Source: JAGQSZ01 sp049647585
Lineage (GTDB): Bacteria; Actinomycetota; Acidimicrobiia; Acidimicrobiales; Microtrichaceae
Reading direction: 5' to 3'
NCBI GenBank assembly: GCA_049647585.1
Contig: JBARXY010000014.1
Location: forward strand, 35,774-99,773
DNA: 64,000 bases
In this document: positions 27,564 through 37,024 of the stretch, in pieces
How positions within the stretch are numbered: position 1 is the first letter of the stretch
Layout of the letters: each line of letters begins with the position of its first letter
Program-made: the position numbers and the translations under genes
The notes under the pieces: model-generated
The model's input: the letters and a program-made list of their open reading frames with translations, nothing else
Told to the model about the DNA's origin: nothing
The model's database searches: none

Positions 27564-28619
27564 ATGAGCTCGCCTTCCAGGACCGATGCCGTTGACCGTG
27601 AATGCATGACGCGAGCTATTGCTTCGGCGGCTCGTGTTCGCTGCATCACCTCTCCCAACCCATGGGTCGGTGCGTTGCTCCGAACCGACGATGGTCAGAT
27701 GTTCGAAGGGGCGACGCTCGAGCCCGGGCAGGCCCACGCCGAGATCGTGGCTCTTGACGCGGCTGGCGAGAACGCGGCCGGATCAACCCTGTATGTCACG
27801 CTGGAACCCTGCAGTCACACGGGACGAACGGGTCCCTGCGTCGATGCGATCATCGCGGCTGGGGTGCGACGGGTCGTGGTCGGTATCGAGGACCCGGACC
27901 CCAGGGTTGCCGGCAGCGGTATCGCTCGTCTGCGTGAGGCTGGGATCGATGTGCAATTGGGCGCCCAGGAAGAACATGTCCGAGCCCAACTCGCCCCCTA
28001 CCTGAAGCATCGGACCACAGGTCGGCCGTGGGTTGTCCTCAAATTGGCCAGCACTCTCGACGGGGGAACGGCCGCACCGAACGGAACCAGCCAGTGGATC
28101 ACCTCCACTTCGGCCCGCGTTGACGGTCACCGCCTTCGTGCGGAGTCGGACGCCATTCTGGTTGGTGCGGGAACCATCCGGCGTGACGATTCCTCGCTCA
28201 CGGTTCGTGACTATCGGCCACCGATTCTTCCTGCGAGCGGTTCCGTCGACCCTATGCGGGTGGTTCTGGGCAAGGTTGCTGAAGGTGCCAAGGTCCGGCC
28301 CTGTCGCGAAATGTCGGGAGATCTAGGAGCAATCCTCGATGAACTCGGCGCGGACGGTGTCGTCCAGTTGCTCGTAGAGGGCGGAGCGGGGGTCGCTGGC
28401 GACTTCCATCGGGCGGGGCTGGTCGACCGCTATGTGATCTACGTCGCGCCCGCACTCTTTGGTGGCAACGATGCCAACGGCTTGTTCGGTGGCACCGGCG
28501 CCTGGGACATCGGCGATCTTTGGAGGGGCCAGTTCGTTTCGGTCGAACGCGTTGGGGATGATCTCAAAATCGTGCTGGCACCGACAGAACCGTCGTCGTC
28601 ATCATCGGAATCGTCGTAG
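27564..28619 (+). CDS. ribD: Bifunctional riboflavin deaminase/reductase
   Basis: RibD deaminates and then reduces the pyrimidine intermediate of riboflavin synthesis. The deaminase domain (residues about 10-150) has the zinc ligands in HAEIVAL and PCSHTGRTGPC. The reductase domain follows with LKLASTLDGGTAAPNGTSQWIT and the NADPH-binding LVEGGAGVAGDFHRAG. Length (351) and domain order are standard. A Ser-rich C-terminal end is family-atypical but short. ribE begins 15 nt downstream. Confidence 0.96.
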   Translation: MSSPSRTDAVDRECMTRAIASAARVRCITSPNPWVGALLRTDDGQMFEGATLEPGQAHAEIVALDAAGENAAGSTLYVTLEPCSHTGRTGPCVDAIIAAGVRRVVVGIEDPDPRVAGSGIARLREAGIDVQLGAQEEHVRAQLAPYLKHRTTGRPWVVLKLASTLDGGTAAPNGTSQWITSTSARVDGHRLRAESDAILVGAGTIRRDDSSLTVRDYRPPILPASGSVDPMRVVLGKVAEGAKVRPCREMSGDLGAILDELGADGVVQLLVEGGAGVAGDFHRAGLVDRYVIYVAPALFGGNDANGLFGGTGAWDIGDLWRGQFVSVERVGDDLKIVLAPTEPSSSSSESS

Positions 28620-28634
28620 TCGAGGAGCTGGGCC

Positions 28635-29243
28635 TTGTTCACCGGAATCGTCGAAGAACTGGGACACGTCGAATCACTCGACGGACCTCGGCTCCGCCTC
28701 GGCGCCGACGTCGTCCTTGGAGACATCTCGATGGGCGCTTCGATAGCGGTCAATGGTTGCTGCCTGACGGTCGTCGCGTGGGGCGATGACTGGTGGGAGG
28801 CCGACGTCAGCGACGAGACCTTCTCACGTACCTCACTCGGCTCGCTCAAGAGGGGCGACCAGGTCAATCTGGAACGTCCGGTCAGACTCGAAGACCGCCT
28901 GGGTGGACATCTGGTTCAGGGCCACGTCGACGCGGTCGGGACAGTCGTGTTGGAAGCCCCTGACATGCAGGTCCGGATGCCGTCGAATCTGCTGCGATAT
29001 GTGGTCGAAAAGGGCTCGATCACGGTCGACGGCGTGTCCCTGACAGTCGTCGACGCTCTCAGCGATGGATTCACCGTGGCGCTCATACCTCATACTTGTG
29101 AGGTGACGACGATGGGTCTGCGTCGCTCCGGCGACAATGTGAATCTGGAAGTCGATGTAATGGCCAAATATGCCGAGCGGCTACTTGCCGCACAGTTGGA
29201 GAATGCGAGCATCTCGCAGTCCGAAGGAGCACCGACGACATGA
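28635..29243 (+). CDS. ribE: Riboflavin synthase alpha chain
   Basis: This enzyme dismutates two lumazine molecules into riboflavin. The 202-residue protein contains two lumazine-binding repeats: the first begins FTGIVEELGHV and includes VNGCCLTV, the second has GHLVQGHVDAVGTV and VDGVSLTVVD. A TTG start is used, with GAGGAG about 7 nt upstream, and gives the canonical FTGIVEE N-terminus. The stop overlaps ribBA (ATGA). Some databases name it ribC in actinobacteria. Confidence 0.96.
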   Translation: MFTGIVEELGHVESLDGPRLRLGADVVLGDISMGASIAVNGCCLTVVAWGDDWWEADVSDETFSRTSLGSLKRGDQVNLERPVRLEDRLGGHLVQGHVDAVGTVVLEAPDMQVRMPSNLLRYVVEKGSITVDGVSLTVVDALSDGFTVALIPHTCEVTTMGLRRSGDNVNLEVDVMAKYAERLLAAQLENASISQSEGAPTT

Positions 29244-30487
29244 GTCGCGAACCACTTGCCAAGCAGGGTGACGAAGACTCGGTCTTCGCATCTATCGAGG
29301 ACGCCGTAGCGGCGATCGCCCGCGGTGAAATCATCGTCGTGGTCGACGACGAGGACCGCGAGAACGAAGGCGATCTGATCATGGCGGCAGAGGCCGCCAG
29401 TCCCGAGAACATTGCGTTCTTCGTTCGCCACACATCCGGTGTCATCTGTGCCCCGCTGACCGGAGCTCGTCTGGACGAACTCAAGATTCCCCTGATGGTC
29501 CACGAGAACACCGAGTCGCACCGCACCGCTTTCACATATTCGGTCGACTACGTGCATGGCACGTCCACAGGTATTTCTGCGGCCGACCGGTCGGCAACGA
29601 TTCGTGCGCTCATCGAGCCGTCGACCAAGCCCGCTGACTTGGCGCGACCGGGTCACATCTTCCCCCTCCGCTATTCCGACGGTGGCGTTCTCAAGCGTGC
29701 GGGACATACCGAAGCTGCAGTCGACCTGGCAAGGCTGGCCGGAATGTCGCCTGCCGGTGTGCTGTGCGAGATCGTCAATGACGACGGCACCATGGCCCGT
29801 GTTCCAGACCTGGTCGAGTTCTGCAAGGTGCACGGCCTACTCATGGTCACCATTGCGCAGTTGGTCAAGTACCGCCGTCAGAACGAGAAGCTCATCCGGC
29901 GCATCGCGGAGGCGCGCATTCCGACCCCCTGGGGCGATTTCACCTCGTACATCTACGAATCACTTCTCGACGGTGAACAGCACGTCGCGATGGTCAGGGG
30001 CGCGGTCCAGGGTGAACGCGACGTCCTTGTCCGGGTCCATTCTGAGTGCCTTACGGGGGACGTGTTCCACTCGCTTCGCTGCGACTGCGGAGTCCAGTTG
30101 CACTCTGCGATGGCGGCGATCGACGACGCCGGTCTGGGAGTGCTGGTCTACCTGCGTGGCCACGAAGGGCGGGGGATCGGCCTGGGTCACAAGATCCGTG
30201 CATACAGCCTTCAGGAGCAGGGCCGTGACACAGTCGACGCGAACGTCGAACTGGGCCTGCCTATCGACAGCCGAGAGTACGGCATTGGCGCCCAGATTCT
30301 GAACGATCTCGGTATCACGACCATGAAGCTGATGACCAACAATCCGGCCAAGTACGGCGGCCTGGAAGGGTTCGGTCTGGAGATAAGCGAGCGGGTCGCA
30401 CTCGAGTCCGCTCCGAATCCGGAGAACCTCGACTATCTGCGCACCAAGCGCGAGCGTATGGGACACATCCTTGAAGGGCTGGACTGA
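29240..30487 (+). CDS. ribBA: Bifunctional DHBP synthase / GTP cyclohydrolase II
   Basis: The protein makes both riboflavin precursors, the four-carbon unit from ribulose 5-phosphate and the pyrimidine from GTP. The DHBP synthase half (about 1-210) has VVDDEDRENEGDL and the later HTEAAVDLA. The GTP cyclohydrolase II half has the zinc cysteines in CLTGDVFHSLRCDCG and the arginine/tyrosine stretch GRGIGLGHKIRAYSLQ. Both halves look complete. It overlaps ribE and ribH, so four rib genes are coupled. Confidence 0.97.
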   Translation: MSREPLAKQGDEDSVFASIEDAVAAIARGEIIVVVDDEDRENEGDLIMAAEAASPENIAFFVRHTSGVICAPLTGARLDELKIPLMVHENTESHRTAFTYSVDYVHGTSTGISAADRSATIRALIEPSTKPADLARPGHIFPLRYSDGGVLKRAGHTEAAVDLARLAGMSPAGVLCEIVNDDGTMARVPDLVEFCKVHGLLMVTIAQLVKYRRQNEKLIRRIAEARIPTPWGDFTSYIYESLLDGEQHVAMVRGAVQGERDVLVRVHSECLTGDVFHSLRCDCGVQLHSAMAAIDDAGLGVLVYLRGHEGRGIGLGHKIRAYSLQEQGRDTVDANVELGLPIDSREYGIGAQILNDLGITTMKLMTNNPAKYGGLEGFGLEISERVALESAPNPENLDYLRTKRERMGHILEGLD

Positions 30488-31008
30488 TGGGCGTCGATTT
30501 CCGTGCAGCCAGAGATGGCTCAGAGATGGACTCCGGGAGCCAACTGGTGTCGGCCCGAGGTAGGAAGATCGGGATCGTCATCGCCCGATGGAACGATGCC
30601 ATCACCCGTCGACTTCTCCGGGGAGCGCTCGAGGAACTCGACTCCCGCGGTGGTGACGATTCAGATGTTGATGTGGTCTGGGTGCCGGGGGCGTTCGAGA
30701 TCCCGCTGACGGCCAAGGTCATGGCAGCGACCGGCCGCTACGAGGCGATCATCACTCTCGGCTGTGTCATCCGCGGCGATACCGCCCATTTTGAATACGT
30801 GGCAGGACCGGCGGCCGAAGGTGTGTTGCAGGCCCAATTGGCAACCGATGTTCCGGTGATCTTCGGTGTGTTGACGGTCGAGGACCGCCATCAGGCTCTG
30901 GTCCGATCTGTTGTCGACTCTGACTTCAAGGGTGACAACAAGGGGAGTGAGGCAGTTGCCACGGCGCTCGACATGATCGTCGCCCTGGAGGCCATCCGCG
31001 CCGGCTGA
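30487..31008 (+). CDS. ribH: 6,7-dimethyl-8-ribityllumazine synthase
   Basis: RibH condenses the pyrimidine and four-carbon units to lumazine and usually forms 5-mers or 60-mers. The 173-residue protein has WNDAITRRLLRGAL, the substrate segment WVPGAFEIPL and GCVIRGDTAHFEYV. The N-terminal 20 residues are extra. The ATG overlaps the ribBA stop in a TGATG arrangement. It ends the rib operon and converges with the SPOUT gene 17 nt away. Confidence 0.95.
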   Translation: MGVDFRAARDGSEMDSGSQLVSARGRKIGIVIARWNDAITRRLLRGALEELDSRGGDDSDVDVVWVPGAFEIPLTAKVMAATGRYEAIITLGCVIRGDTAHFEYVAGPAAEGVLQAQLATDVPVIFGVLTVEDRHQALVRSVVDSDFKGDNKGSEAVATALDMIVALEAIRAG

Positions 31009-31025
31009 CGGCCCGACAATTTCGG

Positions 31026-31853
31026 TCAGGCCCAACCCCGTCTAGCAGCGGCGAATGCGGCAACCACCGCCAACGAGGTGGCGACGTTTAGCGAATCGAC
31101 GCCGGGGTGCATCGGGATCCGCACCTTTGCATCGCACATCTCGATCGTCGTGTCCTGCAACCCGGGACCTTCAGCGCCAACGAACAGAGCGACGCGATCA
31201 TCGAGGAGACCCCTTGCCGCAGCCTCGTCGACGTCGAGCGCTTCTGTCGCTGGTGTGAGGGCGATCGGGCGAAAGCCGTTCGCACGCATCGACGATATTG
31301 CGGCGTCGGTGGATTCGTAGCGGGCGTAGGGAAGCCTCGTCGCCCAGCCCAGCGAAACCCGGATGGAGCGCCGATACAGCGGATCGGCAGTTGTACCGTC
31401 GAGGATCACCGCGTCGATCCCAAGCGCTGCGCAATTCCTGAAGATCGACCCCAGGTTCTCGTGGTCGTTCACGCCTTCGAGCACGACGACTCTCTGCGCA
31501 GCCGACAACAGCGTGTCCAGAGATTGCTGTGGGGGTCTGTCAACCGAGGCCAGAACACCCCGATGCACATCGAAACCGGCGGCTTGGCGCAGCACCGACC
31601 GGTCGGCAACGAGGATCTCAGCGCCGGCTGCCCGCAGCGATTCGATCTGGTGGGACAAGCGGGTCAGGCGATTCGGTGTGATCAGGAGAGACCGGACGCG
31701 GTGGTCGCTGGCCAGAAGTTGGTCGAGGGCAAGCAAACCTTCGACTATGAACAACCCGTGGCCCGCCTCCTCGATGTCACGCCTGGCCGCGGGATCGTTC
31801 AGATGACGGAAGTCGCCGAGACGTTCGTCATGTGGATCGGTGATGATCTCCAT
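31026..31853 (-). CDS. SPOUT-class RNA 2'-O-ribose methyltransferase (TrmH/SpoU family)
   Basis: This 275-residue protein probably methylates a ribose in tRNA or rRNA. The N-terminal substrate-binding domain spans about 1-105. The knotted SPOUT domain shows motif 1 in VVLEGVNDHENLGSIFRN, motif 2 in VALFVGAEGPGLQ and motif 3 in IPMHPGVDSLNVATSLAV. The ATG at 31853 fits the family N-terminus; a longer open frame lies inside the upstream EAL gene. It follows the GGDEF-EAL gene by 49 nt on the same strand. The exact substrate is not assignable. Confidence 0.85.
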   Translation of the reverse strand: MEIITDPHDERLGDFRHLNDPAARRDIEEAGHGLFIVEGLLALDQLLASDHRVRSLLITPNRLTRLSHQIESLRAAGAEILVADRSVLRQAAGFDVHRGVLASVDRPPQQSLDTLLSAAQRVVVLEGVNDHENLGSIFRNCAALGIDAVILDGTTADPLYRRSIRVSLGWATRLPYARYESTDAAISSMRANGFRPIALTPATEALDVDEAAARGLLDDRVALFVGAEGPGLQDTTIEMCDAKVRIPMHPGVDSLNVATSLAVVAAFAAARRGWA

Positions 31854-31902
31854 GCACGATCTTGCCCGAGACCGATGGCCAACGTCGGCCGAGCCGGAGC
31901 GG

Positions 31903-34900
31903 TCAGTTGCCCTCGGGAAGTGCGTGGCTGCGTTCCCGCTCCAGAAGCTCGCGGAATTCGGCCTCCGGGACCGGTCTCGAGTACAGGTAGCCCTGGGCCA
32001 GATGGCAGCCGAGTGCCTGCAGCTGTATGGCCTGGGACTCCTCCTCGATGCCCTCGGCGATGGTCTTGACCTCGAGGGTCGAGGCCAGGGCCAGGACCGC
32101 ACTGACGATGCGCTGGTTCGTCAGCTGGTGGATCTCGTCGACGAAGCTCTTGTCGATCTTCAACACGTCGAACTCGAACTGCTGCATGTAGCCGAGCGAG
32201 CTGTAGCCGGTGCCGAAATCGTCGATCGAGAGGCGTGTGCCGAGTTCCCGGAGTTTCCTCATGATCGCACCGGCCTGGTCGGTGTCGGTGATCAGCATCG
32301 ATTCGGTGACTTCCAGAACGAGACGTTCCGCCGGAATTCCTGTGCCGTGCAAAATCTCGGTGACCTTGCCGACGATGTCGTGATGAAGCAGTTGCTGGGC
32401 CGAGAGATTCACGGACATCGTGAACTTTTCGACCTGTCGTCCGTAGTCGTTTCGCCACATTGACAGGTCGGTACACGCTCGTTCCAGCATCCACTCGCCC
32501 ATCGGAGCGATGAGCCCCGTTTCCTCGGCCAAGGGAATGAACAGGCCGGGTCCCAGAAGTCCTCGCTGAGGATGCTCCCAACGGATCAGAGCCTCGGCTC
32601 CGACGATTCGGCGCGTGTCGATGTTGACCACTGGTTGGTAGTAGGCAACGAACTGGTTGTGGGCGACAGCCCGGGCCAGGTCGGCCCGCAGCTCAAGCCG
32701 GTCGAACGAAGCTGTATGCATGTACGGCTCGAACACGACGATCTGGCGTTTGCCGAGTTGTTTGGCGCGGTACATAGCGGTGTCGGCATTGCGGAGCATG
32801 AACTCCGCGTTGCTGGTGCGGTCATGATCGAAGACGACGCCGGCAGAGGTGGTGATCGAGATCTCTCGTCCGTCGATGGTGAACGAAGTTGCAAGATCGG
32901 CCATAAGGCCCTCGGCGAGCTCCATGACCTGACTCTCGCCGTGGGAGCGCTCGATGATGATCGCGAATTCGTCGCCGCCAATCCGTGCCGCTACGTCGCC
33001 GAAGGACAGCATTTGCTTGATCCGCTCGGCAATGGAAATGAGGAGTTCGTCTCCGAACTCATGCCCGAGCGAGTCGTTGATGTCCTTGAACTCGTCGATA
33101 TCGACCAGGATCGTGGCGACCGTGGTCGAGCCACTGTTGCGTTCGAGTATGCCTGTCAGGTCCTCCACCGCGTGGACACGGTTGGCCAGGCCGGTCAGCT
33201 CGTCGTGTGTCGCCTGATAGCGGAGTTGTTGCTCCATCTTCTTGCGGTAGGTGACATCACGGGCGTTGAGGACGTACCCATTGATCGCCGGCTCCGACCG
33301 CAGATCCGAAACCGTGGTTTCAATGGTATGGATCTCTTCGGACGTGCTCATGAACGTGAATTCGACGAGCTTCGTGCTGGCTTCGACCTGTGTGTACAGG
33401 GCCGGCGACTCCCAGTCGAGCGTATTGTCCATGAACACCTGGTTGAACTCCAGGTTCATGACGTCGTCGGATTCAAGCCCGACAATCTCGCCGATCGACG
33501 GGCTGGTGTACCTGATTATCCCATCGCGGTCCATGACGACAACGAGGTCGGTTGAGTTCTGCACGAGGGCCTTGAACCGTGCCTCCGACATGCGCAGCTG
33601 TTCCTCGGCCTGTTTCCGGTCGCCGATTTCGCGTGCATTGATGACCACGCCGTTGACGTTGGGATCGGCGCTCATGTCGACTCCCACGACCTCGAACCAC
33701 GCGTAGGTGCCGGCAAAGTGGCGGAGCCGTAACTCCACCGGACGTCCGCCTCCGGCCTTGATCGTGCGGAAAACCTCACGGGCGGCGTCAAGATCGTCGG
33801 GGTGGACTATGTCCAGGACATGGCCGGACTCCATCGAACCCTCGGGGTAACCGAGCAAGCGACCGGCGACCGGTGAGACGTAGGTCAGGTCGATGTCGTC
33901 GTTGAGCACCGCGACGATGTCGGATGAGTTGTCGATCAGAGCGCCGAACCGGGCCTCGCTGCGCAGGCGAACCTGCAGTTCGGTCTGTTCGACCGCCCTG
34001 AACGCAATGGCGGACTCGCGACAGAGTGCAATCAGGCCGTTGGTCTGGTTTTCGTCGAGCGGCCGTTCGGTGGCGACGAAAAGGGCGGCTGTGAGTTTCC
34101 CGTGCTCCACGACGATGCCCACGGACCAATGACGGCCCTCGCCGGAGATCTCATCAAGATTCCAGAAGTCTCCGGTGGTAGGCGCCGGGCTCTGCGAGAC
34201 GTAGTCGCTGACCTGGGCCAACAGTTCTGCCTCATTCGGCGGTGGGTCGGATGCGTAGACGGGTGTTCCGAGGGGGTCGAGAATCAACCCGCCGCGGATA
34301 TATGAGCGACCGAGTACGTCTGCGGTTCCGTTCGAGATCGCCGTGAGCACGTCATTGCTCGTCTCGACGCTAACCAGATGCTCTCCGACCGCCCGCAGCG
34401 AGGCTTCGAGAGTCGCCATCGTCTCGTTCTGGCGGACAAGTCGGCCAAGTCTGACAATGACCAGGGGAGTGAGGGCCATGGAGGCGATGGCGGGCAGGAA
34501 GTAGCTATCGGTTCCGCCGGAGCCGAGCAGCTTGACCATCAGGACCGCTGGACTCGTAATCAGCGCGAGCCCCAGCACCCCGATGCGTTTGCGCGTCAGT
34601 AGGCGAAGCTGCGATACATCGGAGGGGCGGTTCGTAACGTTGACGATCGACGGGTGCATCAGTCCGGCGGTTCCGAACATCAGGCCCAGCGGGACGAAGA
34701 TTGCCTGCACGTCGCGGTGGAACGCTCCGGCGAGGGCAAGCGTCGTCGTCGCGTCGATGAGAACTGTGAAAAAGAGGGCGCCGGCGAGCAGACGGTTGCT
34801 GGCGGAGCGATGACCGCCGGCAACAAGGGCGAACGTCGCGAGTCCGACGAGTAGGAGCGATCCCGCCGAATAAGTCAGGTTCAGGGCTAGGGCCAAGGTG

Positions 34901-35412
34901 TTCGTCGACGCTTTGCCGATGTGGGGAATGATGACAACGTTCAGTTGAACCACTGCCACGGCAATACAGCCGACAAGCGCGTCCAGAACCGGATCCATGG
35001 TGACGTGACGTACGCGACGCCTGACCATCAGGATCATGGCGGTTGCAAGAACGACATAGGTGCTCAGTACAAAACCATCGGCAACCGACGGAAACGCATA
35101 GGGGGAATCGATGATCATCCCGTTTACGTTCCGGACTATTCCACCTGCGATGGCGAAGATTCCCGAAAGGCCTAGCAGTTTCGCAATGTCGCTGACGTTC
35201 TTCGGAAGCGCCAGGGAACGTCGGATTACAAGCGTCACCGCGGCAACGCCGCCGACGACGTACCAGATGCCTTGGGGGAGGCCGGACAGCACCAGATAGA
35301 TGGCGTACCAGATGCCTGCTCCGAGCGCGACAATGCGGAACGTTGCAGTCTCTCGAGACGGGCCGAACCTCGACCTCCAGCTGGAATTACTCGTTTGACT
35401 CAGTACGGACAT
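31903..35412 (-). CDS. Membrane-anchored PAS-GGDEF-EAL cyclic-di-GMP enzyme
   Basis: The 1169-residue protein begins with about 330 mostly hydrophobic residues (eight or more likely membrane helices), then a GAF-like stretch near 340-470. Two PAS/PAC units follow (near 480-600, from ARFGALIDNSSDIVAV, and near 605-725, from ARFKALVQNSTDLVVV), then GGDEF and EAL domains. The cyclase signature RIGGDEFAII and the phosphodiesterase motifs EALIRWEHP and DDFGTGYSSL are intact, so it could make, degrade or switch c-di-GMP. ATG 35412 follows AGGAC; a GTG one codon upstream is possible. The membrane sensor input is unknown. Confidence 0.92.
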   Translation of the reverse strand: MSVLSQTSNSSWRSRFGPSRETATFRIVALGAGIWYAIYLVLSGLPQGIWYVVGGVAAVTLVIRRSLALPKNVSDIAKLLGLSGIFAIAGGIVRNVNGMIIDSPYAFPSVADGFVLSTYVVLATAMILMVRRRVRHVTMDPVLDALVGCIAVAVVQLNVVIIPHIGKASTNTLALALNLTYSAGSLLLVGLATFALVAGGHRSASNRLLAGALFFTVLIDATTTLALAGAFHRDVQAIFVPLGLMFGTAGLMHPSIVNVTNRPSDVSQLRLLTRKRIGVLGLALITSPAVLMVKLLGSGGTDSYFLPAIASMALTPLVIVRLGRLVRQNETMATLEASLRAVGEHLVSVETSNDVLTAISNGTADVLGRSYIRGGLILDPLGTPVYASDPPPNEAELLAQVSDYVSQSPAPTTGDFWNLDEISGEGRHWSVGIVVEHGKLTAALFVATERPLDENQTNGLIALCRESAIAFRAVEQTELQVRLRSEARFGALIDNSSDIVAVLNDDIDLTYVSPVAGRLLGYPEGSMESGHVLDIVHPDDLDAAREVFRTIKAGGGRPVELRLRHFAGTYAWFEVVGVDMSADPNVNGVVINAREIGDRKQAEEQLRMSEARFKALVQNSTDLVVVMDRDGIIRYTSPSIGEIVGLESDDVMNLEFNQVFMDNTLDWESPALYTQVEASTKLVEFTFMSTSEEIHTIETTVSDLRSEPAINGYVLNARDVTYRKKMEQQLRYQATHDELTGLANRVHAVEDLTGILERNSGSTTVATILVDIDEFKDINDSLGHEFGDELLISIAERIKQMLSFGDVAARIGGDEFAIIIERSHGESQVMELAEGLMADLATSFTIDGREISITTSAGVVFDHDRTSNAEFMLRNADTAMYRAKQLGKRQIVVFEPYMHTASFDRLELRADLARAVAHNQFVAYYQPVVNIDTRRIVGAEALIRWEHPQRGLLGPGLFIPLAEETGLIAPMGEWMLERACTDLSMWRNDYGRQVEKFTMSVNLSAQQLLHHDIVGKVTEILHGTGIPAERLVLEVTESMLITDTDQAGAIMRKLRELGTRLSIDDFGTGYSSLGYMQQFEFDVLKIDKSFVDEIHQLTNQRIVSAVLALASTLEVKTIAEGIEEESQAIQLQALGCHLAQGYLYSRPVPEAEFRELLERERSHALPEGN

Positions 35413-35506
35413 CACCGGTCCTGTCGAAAGGGATAGTTCCCAATCGGCATGGTGGAGTAAGTACTGAGAATTCCGATTAACGGGTTCTGACGCCCCGTCC
35501 CGGGTG

Positions 35507-35550
35507 TGGCTCAGCTATCTGGGCTACCTGGCTCAGTTATCTGGCCTACG
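35507..35550. repeat. 22-nt intergenic tandem repeat (x2)
   Basis: Two adjacent 22-nt units (35507-35528, 35529-35550) differ at three positions. They lie in the 167-nt gap upstream of the GGDEF-EAL gene and could serve as a paired protein-binding site. Nothing else is recognised in the gap. Confidence 0.75.
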
Positions 35551-35579
35551 GAGAAACTCGGCGCAGACCGTAGGTACCC

Positions 35580-36152
35580 CTATGCGGAACCACTGAGGGG
35601 GCCGGCAGCGACGTCTCGGCGCATTCGCAAAATGGCCAAGGCCCCGAAAATCGCCATCCACGCAAACACGCCCACATAGGCCAGAATCGGCAGGTCGCCG
35701 GAAGCCGCGAAAATGTAGACGTACGGAGCGATGAACAGCGCTACGACAAGGATTCCCCAGCCGATGGCATCACTTCGGCGACGTGCCGGGTCCCGGAGAA
35801 TCTTCACGGTGACAGCCTGGGCAAGTCCATAGGGAGGCGCTGTCACCAGGTCCAGAATGAGGAACGCTACGGGGTCGACCCCGTACTTACCAAGGGTCGG
35901 CCAAGCGAGCAACGCACGTCCAGCTGAAAAGGCGATATTGCCGATTACCCACGCGCGTCCGAATCCCCCCAGCGAGCTGATGTCCCCCAGCACGCGCTGC
36001 TTGAATCCGACTGTCAATTTGCTACCCCTTGGTGAAGAACTGTCCGACGTCAGACTTCCAACCGTAGCGGTCGCGACCGAAAACTCATTGGACCCCAGTC
36101 GGGTTTCGGACTGTCGGGTCTCGGACTGGTGGGTCTCGGACTGGGTGCTCAT
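35580..36152 (-). CDS. Small multi-pass membrane protein, unknown function
   Basis: I do not recognise this 190-residue protein. Residues 1-45 are polar and include three SETRQ-like repeats from a 15-nt DNA repeat. The rest has about four hydrophobic helices, with the segments WVIGNIAFSAGRALLAWP and GWGILVVALFIAPYVYIFAA, and a basic C-terminal tail. Its ATG overlaps the stop of the upstream acyltransferase gene (TGATG), so the two are translationally coupled and probably work together. Confidence 0.6.
   Translation of the reverse strand: MSTQSETHQSETRQSETRLGSNEFSVATATVGSLTSDSSSPRGSKLTVGFKQRVLGDISSLGGFGRAWVIGNIAFSAGRALLAWPTLGKYGVDPVAFLILDLVTAPPYGLAQAVTVKILRDPARRRSDAIGWGILVVALFIAPYVYIFAASGDLPILAYVGVFAWMAIFGALAILRMRRDVAAGPLSGSA
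36096..36140 (-). repeat. 15-nt in-frame tandem repeat (x3) in the membrane-protein gene
   Basis: Units at 36096-36110, 36111-36125 and 36126-36140 encode the SETRQ-type repeats near the N-terminus. Confidence 0.8.
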
Positions 36153-36871
36153 CAAGGCAGGATTATCGGGAGATCGAAGTCCACGATCTCCTGCGGGGTG
36201 AAGCCCTTGGTTGCGAACTTGTAGAGCTCAGGTCTAACCACGGCCATACGGTGCAACATGTCAGGCATCCACACCACCAGCGGTTCGATGTCGCCGCCCA
36301 TGTAGGCCCGGCGTTGGGCAAATGGGTGAGTCTCGAGAGCAAACATGGTGTGCAGAAAGTCCACGAGGCCATCGTCCATGAGGAGACAGAATCCTCGGAC
36401 ATGGTTGCGAACACCGACCTCGACCCAGTGTCGATACAACTCGGTGGCCAGGCCGATACCCCGATGATCCGCCTTTACGGCCAGCGAACCACCGTCGAGG
36501 AAGAGTCCTTCGCGCATGGTGTCGATCGGCTCGAACTGGCTCACCGGTAGCTTGTCGAACGGGCCGACGATCGTGCGCAGGACGCCTAGGACCTCGTCGC
36601 CTTCGCAAATCACGTGGAGGGTGGATCCTTGTCGCCACGGTTCGGTCTCTTCGATCCAGCTGCGAGGTGACTTACGGCAGTATCCGCGTTCCCGGTACTG
36701 CTCGTAGACGAATTGTTCGGCTCGGTCACCCAGTTCGCTGTACGGCGAAACATGCTCTGTTCGCAAGACGGCATCCAAGGGCTCTGGTGCCCACAGCCGC
36801 AGTGGATCTCTGAGGTCAATCTCGATTTCATTCGAAAAGGAGAGATCGATCCTCGATTCAGTTGTTGTCAC
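36152..36871 (-). CDS. GNAT-fold acyltransferase, possibly FeeM/acyl-HSL-synthase-like
   Basis: The 239-residue protein has a GNAT-like core: the strand VLGVLRTIVGPF near residue 95, then LDGGSLAVKADHRGIGLATELY, whose RGIGxA matches the acyl-CoA pyrophosphate loop, and the C-terminal GFCLLMDDGLVDFLHTMF. The arrangement resembles N-acyl amino acid synthases of the FeeM type and acyl-homoserine-lactone synthases more than ordinary acetyltransferases, but this rests on pattern memory. A GTG start has AAGGG about 8 nt upstream. It is coupled to the small membrane-protein gene. Confidence 0.6.
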   Translation of the reverse strand: MTTTESRIDLSFSNEIEIDLRDPLRLWAPEPLDAVLRTEHVSPYSELGDRAEQFVYEQYRERGYCRKSPRSWIEETEPWRQGSTLHVICEGDEVLGVLRTIVGPFDKLPVSQFEPIDTMREGLFLDGGSLAVKADHRGIGLATELYRHWVEVGVRNHVRGFCLLMDDGLVDFLHTMFALETHPFAQRRAYMGGDIEPLVVWMPDMLHRMAVVRPELYKFATKGFTPQEIVDFDLPIILP

Positions 36872-37012
36872 GTGTCTCGCCCTTCAGACACGCTCGCCCC
36901 AGCAACACCGACGGCGTCGAACGTTGCGGGAGGGATTCAAGCACACCCCTAGCACGATGCCAAGCAAAAGTGTTGGATTCTTTCCCACTTCGGCTCACAG
37001 CTGCCGCGCGGC

Positions 37013-37018
37013 TACCCT
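37013..37018 (+). promoter_or_regulatory. Leaderless -10 element for hisG
   Basis: TACCCT ends 6 nt before the hisG GTG and there is no ribosome site. The 153-nt gap to the divergent acyltransferase gene shows no his leader peptide. Confidence 0.5.
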
Positions 37019-37024
37019 CGACCC

